From positions 12,737,065-12,801,064 of the forward strand of contig CM038916.1 of the NCBI GenBank assembly GCA_021904315.1: 64,000 nt of DNA, given 5' to 3'. Of this stretch, positions 61,243 to 64,000 are shown piece after piece (positions within the stretch are counted from its first letter, which is position 1; the number at the start of each line of letters is the position of its first letter). This stretch comes from Sphagnum magellanicum (taxonomy: Eukaryota; Streptophyta; Sphagnopsida; Sphagnales; Sphagnaceae). The position numbers and the translations under genes were made by a program. The notes beneath the pieces are model-generated. The model was not told the origin of the DNA, searched no databases, and was given only the letters and a program-made list of their open reading frames with translations.

Positions 61243-64000
61243 GTAATATGTGGGTTTTGTTGATTATACACGAATTCATGTGAAATGTAGGGAACTTTAG
61301 TGCAAAGGGCACATCTCCTATATGGAGTCGAGGTTTAAATCCTCATGAAATTATCCCCACCAACACAACTCTGGATTTTCTTGATGTTATGTAGATTATA
61401 TTTAATTTACCCCTAGTTTGTCTCCAAATGCTTTGACCAAACTTATTTGAAATAAATTATAATTGTAGAGTGCATTGATGTGTAGGCATAGTTGTGGAAA
61501 TAACCATGGACTCATCTTTCAATTGTATCTAACAACCTTTATATGTAAGATTATATTGCACCTACAATTTTAGAATTAAAGGGTTCTTTGAGTTTCCAGG
61601 TAACTTAGCATCTACATCTATGTGCCATGTGGTATATACATAGAGGATCTAATTAGAGTAGTGGGTTATAAACCACTTGTTCATGAAATTTTGTTGATGC
61701 AAAAGGATGCCAATTGTCTAGACAATGGAAACATGTGTCGACATTAAGGTTTGTGAAAAGCACATACAATCCAAATCTCTAAACTATTTGAAAAATCATA
61801 GCTAAGATACTTATAGATATGGCAAACAACAAAACTTTATGAACTTGTTAGATTTTCATTTCAAGTTTGTTTGATTCATGTAATAGGATTGAAACATGTT
61901 CACCATTCAACCAACTTGTTCAAATTTATTAAGACCATTTTGGTTTATTTCTTGATTGTGCAACTTTAAGAAAAGGATATAGGAACCAAGGAAAAAACCA
62001 AGTTTTGAATTTAGTTTATGCTAATTGTAGCATGTCTCAAAAATATCTTATGAAAAATCAATTGTTACGCATTGGGGATCACTAGAAACTTTTCCAAATC
62101 AAACCATCACTATTGCATTTGAAAGACCTTCAGGTTCATGTTAGGAATAACCAATTTGGTAGTAAAGTGAAAACACAACACGAATGCTTGAGATGAAGAA
62201 AATTGTTATTCATAAGGCACACTACAGTTGGACTTTAATTCATGTTGTGGCAATGTCTCTTAATAATCCTTCACATGAACAAGGATTGGCTAGATATTCC
62301 TTGGGGCCCTTAAGGTAGTGTCGGGTATAAAGGTCATATGACAAAAACTGATAAACTATAGTTTTGCATATTTGGTGTGTACTAATATATGTTGTTCATA
62401 TGTAGATTCAGACTCTTGGAAGGTTATGACTACATTCATTGTCATGTTATCTTCAAATTTTTGTTGTAAAGATTTTTTTGGTAATTTCATTGATAGGAGT
62501 TAATATATTACATTGCTTTACAAGACCCCCTTGATGATGTACATGACAAGATTTTAAGTTTTAACTACACTACAAATTGGAAAATTTAGACTCAAAATAA
62601 ATATGCATTTATACAAGTAACTTATGAATATGTCAAAAGAGATCCATGAAGTTGCAAAGAAATCTCCACAACAACAATTAAAGGTAACATGACCATGAGT
62701 GTAGTCATAACCTCATGAGAGTCGTTCACAAAGTGATAGACCATCACCTTCATCACGAACAGTAGTGACGAGCTGCCATGACTACCCACTGAGTTCATCA
62801 GCTTGCAACAGTGGGTGTAGATAAGCATATAATAATCTTCCCAATAACCTTGGGCAAACCATTATACACAATCTGCGTCTTGAGTTTCTGTTGCCTTTCT
62901 GAAAACAATGGGAAGATTCAGACGTGATGTTGGCTAGCACTCAAGAGACATTATATAATTCAAATAAACTTGCATAATTTTATCAAACCTTCCAACAACA
63001 TACCAACATATCTAGTTCAACTAAAATGACAAACATTGACATCCAATTGTGAGTCCACATCTTTCAATTGCAAAACTTGAGGGATTATTTTAACTTCTAG
63101 GATTCTTGGTACATTTGCTTTTGAAATTTGTTTCAAGTCAAACAAAAAGAAATTTCCAGTCATTTCATTTGTATATATTCACTTTTGAGTTGCATAGGTA
63201 CTTTACAATTGAGGTTACTACGTTTGAAAGTTCTTAACTATGCATAACATGGGACAATGGGTCCACTTTGAAGACTTGTTATGTAGTATTTGGTCACTAT
63301 GTATAAGGTGCATATGAATTTTGCTTGCCTAAATAGTTCTTGGTCACTATATGTACAAATGTAAACCACTTCAAAAAATCCTAATTAGTTATTAGTGCAA
63401 ATGTAGAGATGAAAAATAGAAATTAAAGTAAAAAATGTATGTAAAGTACTTAGCTAAAAGAAGTATCAAAATGTTGTACTTACATGATGCATATTTTTTT
63501 AGATTATTGAATAATTAGTCATAAAGAATCCAATGACAAAATTATGACACCCATTAATAATATTTTGTGTGTGTTGGTGTAGTCCATACTAAAGAAGGTG
63601 TTCTTTAGGTTGTTTATGCTCCTAAGGGATGCCTTCCCCCATACAAAAGACTTAAAAGGGCTAATTTGCTAAAAATAAGGAAAAGAATTGGCACAACCCT
63701 GAACATAACTTAAAGATCCCTATGGTGTTTTCCTATTTCCCCATATTTTCCCAAGTAATGGAATTTGATTATGCTTGATTCACCTAATTGATGTGGACCT
63801 TGTCTATCCTATGTAGGCATTGAAACAAAATTTGAAAAATGCCAATGTCGTGTCCCAAAAACTATAGCACATGAGGCAATAAAACAAACCCCATCATGAG
63901 TGACATTCTCAACATTCTTGCTCTACCTTAGTGAATTGAGTTTGGTTTGCCACCTTTTCAATCTCATACTTCTTCAACTTCCATCAACTATTCAAGATTT
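61243..64000. other. Intergenic DNA, nothing recognised
   Basis: No domain, RNA gene or repeat boundary was seen on either strand. Short open frames only. It may include the 3' flank of the transposase-like element, whose terminal repeats I could not find. Confidence 0.35.

Overview
The window looks like plant nuclear DNA from a species with a large, repeat-rich genome. It is AT-rich, with spliced gene remnants, Ty3/Gypsy LTR elements nested in one another, a CACTA DNA transposon and many tandem duplications. A gymnosperm or fern fits the old, decayed repeats, but this is inference. I found no intact host gene, no tRNA or rRNA gene and nothing bacterial.

Left part (1-27.1 kb). The two outer ends are an inverted duplication. 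Bases 1-1752 match, in reverse complement, 23092-23811 plus 26095-27127. Each arm carries a jacalin-related lectin exon set. The right arm continues into a kinase, so the locus at 26310-29907 (minus strand) is a decayed gene with, in order, an alpha-helical N-terminal region, an MLKL-like kinase domain and a jacalin lectin domain. Splice sites and reading phase join kinase, linker and lectin exons cleanly. Between the arms lie a DNA-transposase fragment (2.6-3.6 kb), a Ty3 integrase fragment (7.2-8.0 kb), about 10 kb of featureless AT-rich DNA and a hairpin-bearing tandem array (18.3-19.14 kb).

Middle (30-47 kb). Low-complexity and more GC-rich DNA (30-33.5 kb) leads into a foldback (33.5-35.0 kb). 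Retroelement A (plus strand, about 35.0 to beyond 44.78 kb) follows, with gag-like and coiled-coil coding regions, a polypurine tract and a 3' LTR start. It is split by a 3161-bp CACTA element (38567-41727, TSD tgt) and a 970-bp solo LTR (42125-43094, TSD caacc).

Right part (47-64 kb). A plus-strand DNA-transposase-like gene is split into 47586-48333 and 60430-61242. The 12.1-kb Ty3/Gypsy element B (48334-60424, minus strand) sits in it, with two LTRs, an Asp-tRNA-type primer site, gag, RNase H/integrase and a long downstream accessory region. B itself contains a second copy of the same solo LTR (57034-57978) and a 107-bp MITE-like insertion in one LTR. The last 2.7 kb shows nothing I can identify.

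All coordinates for repeats and domains were read by eye. Domain names come from motif recognition and no database search was run.
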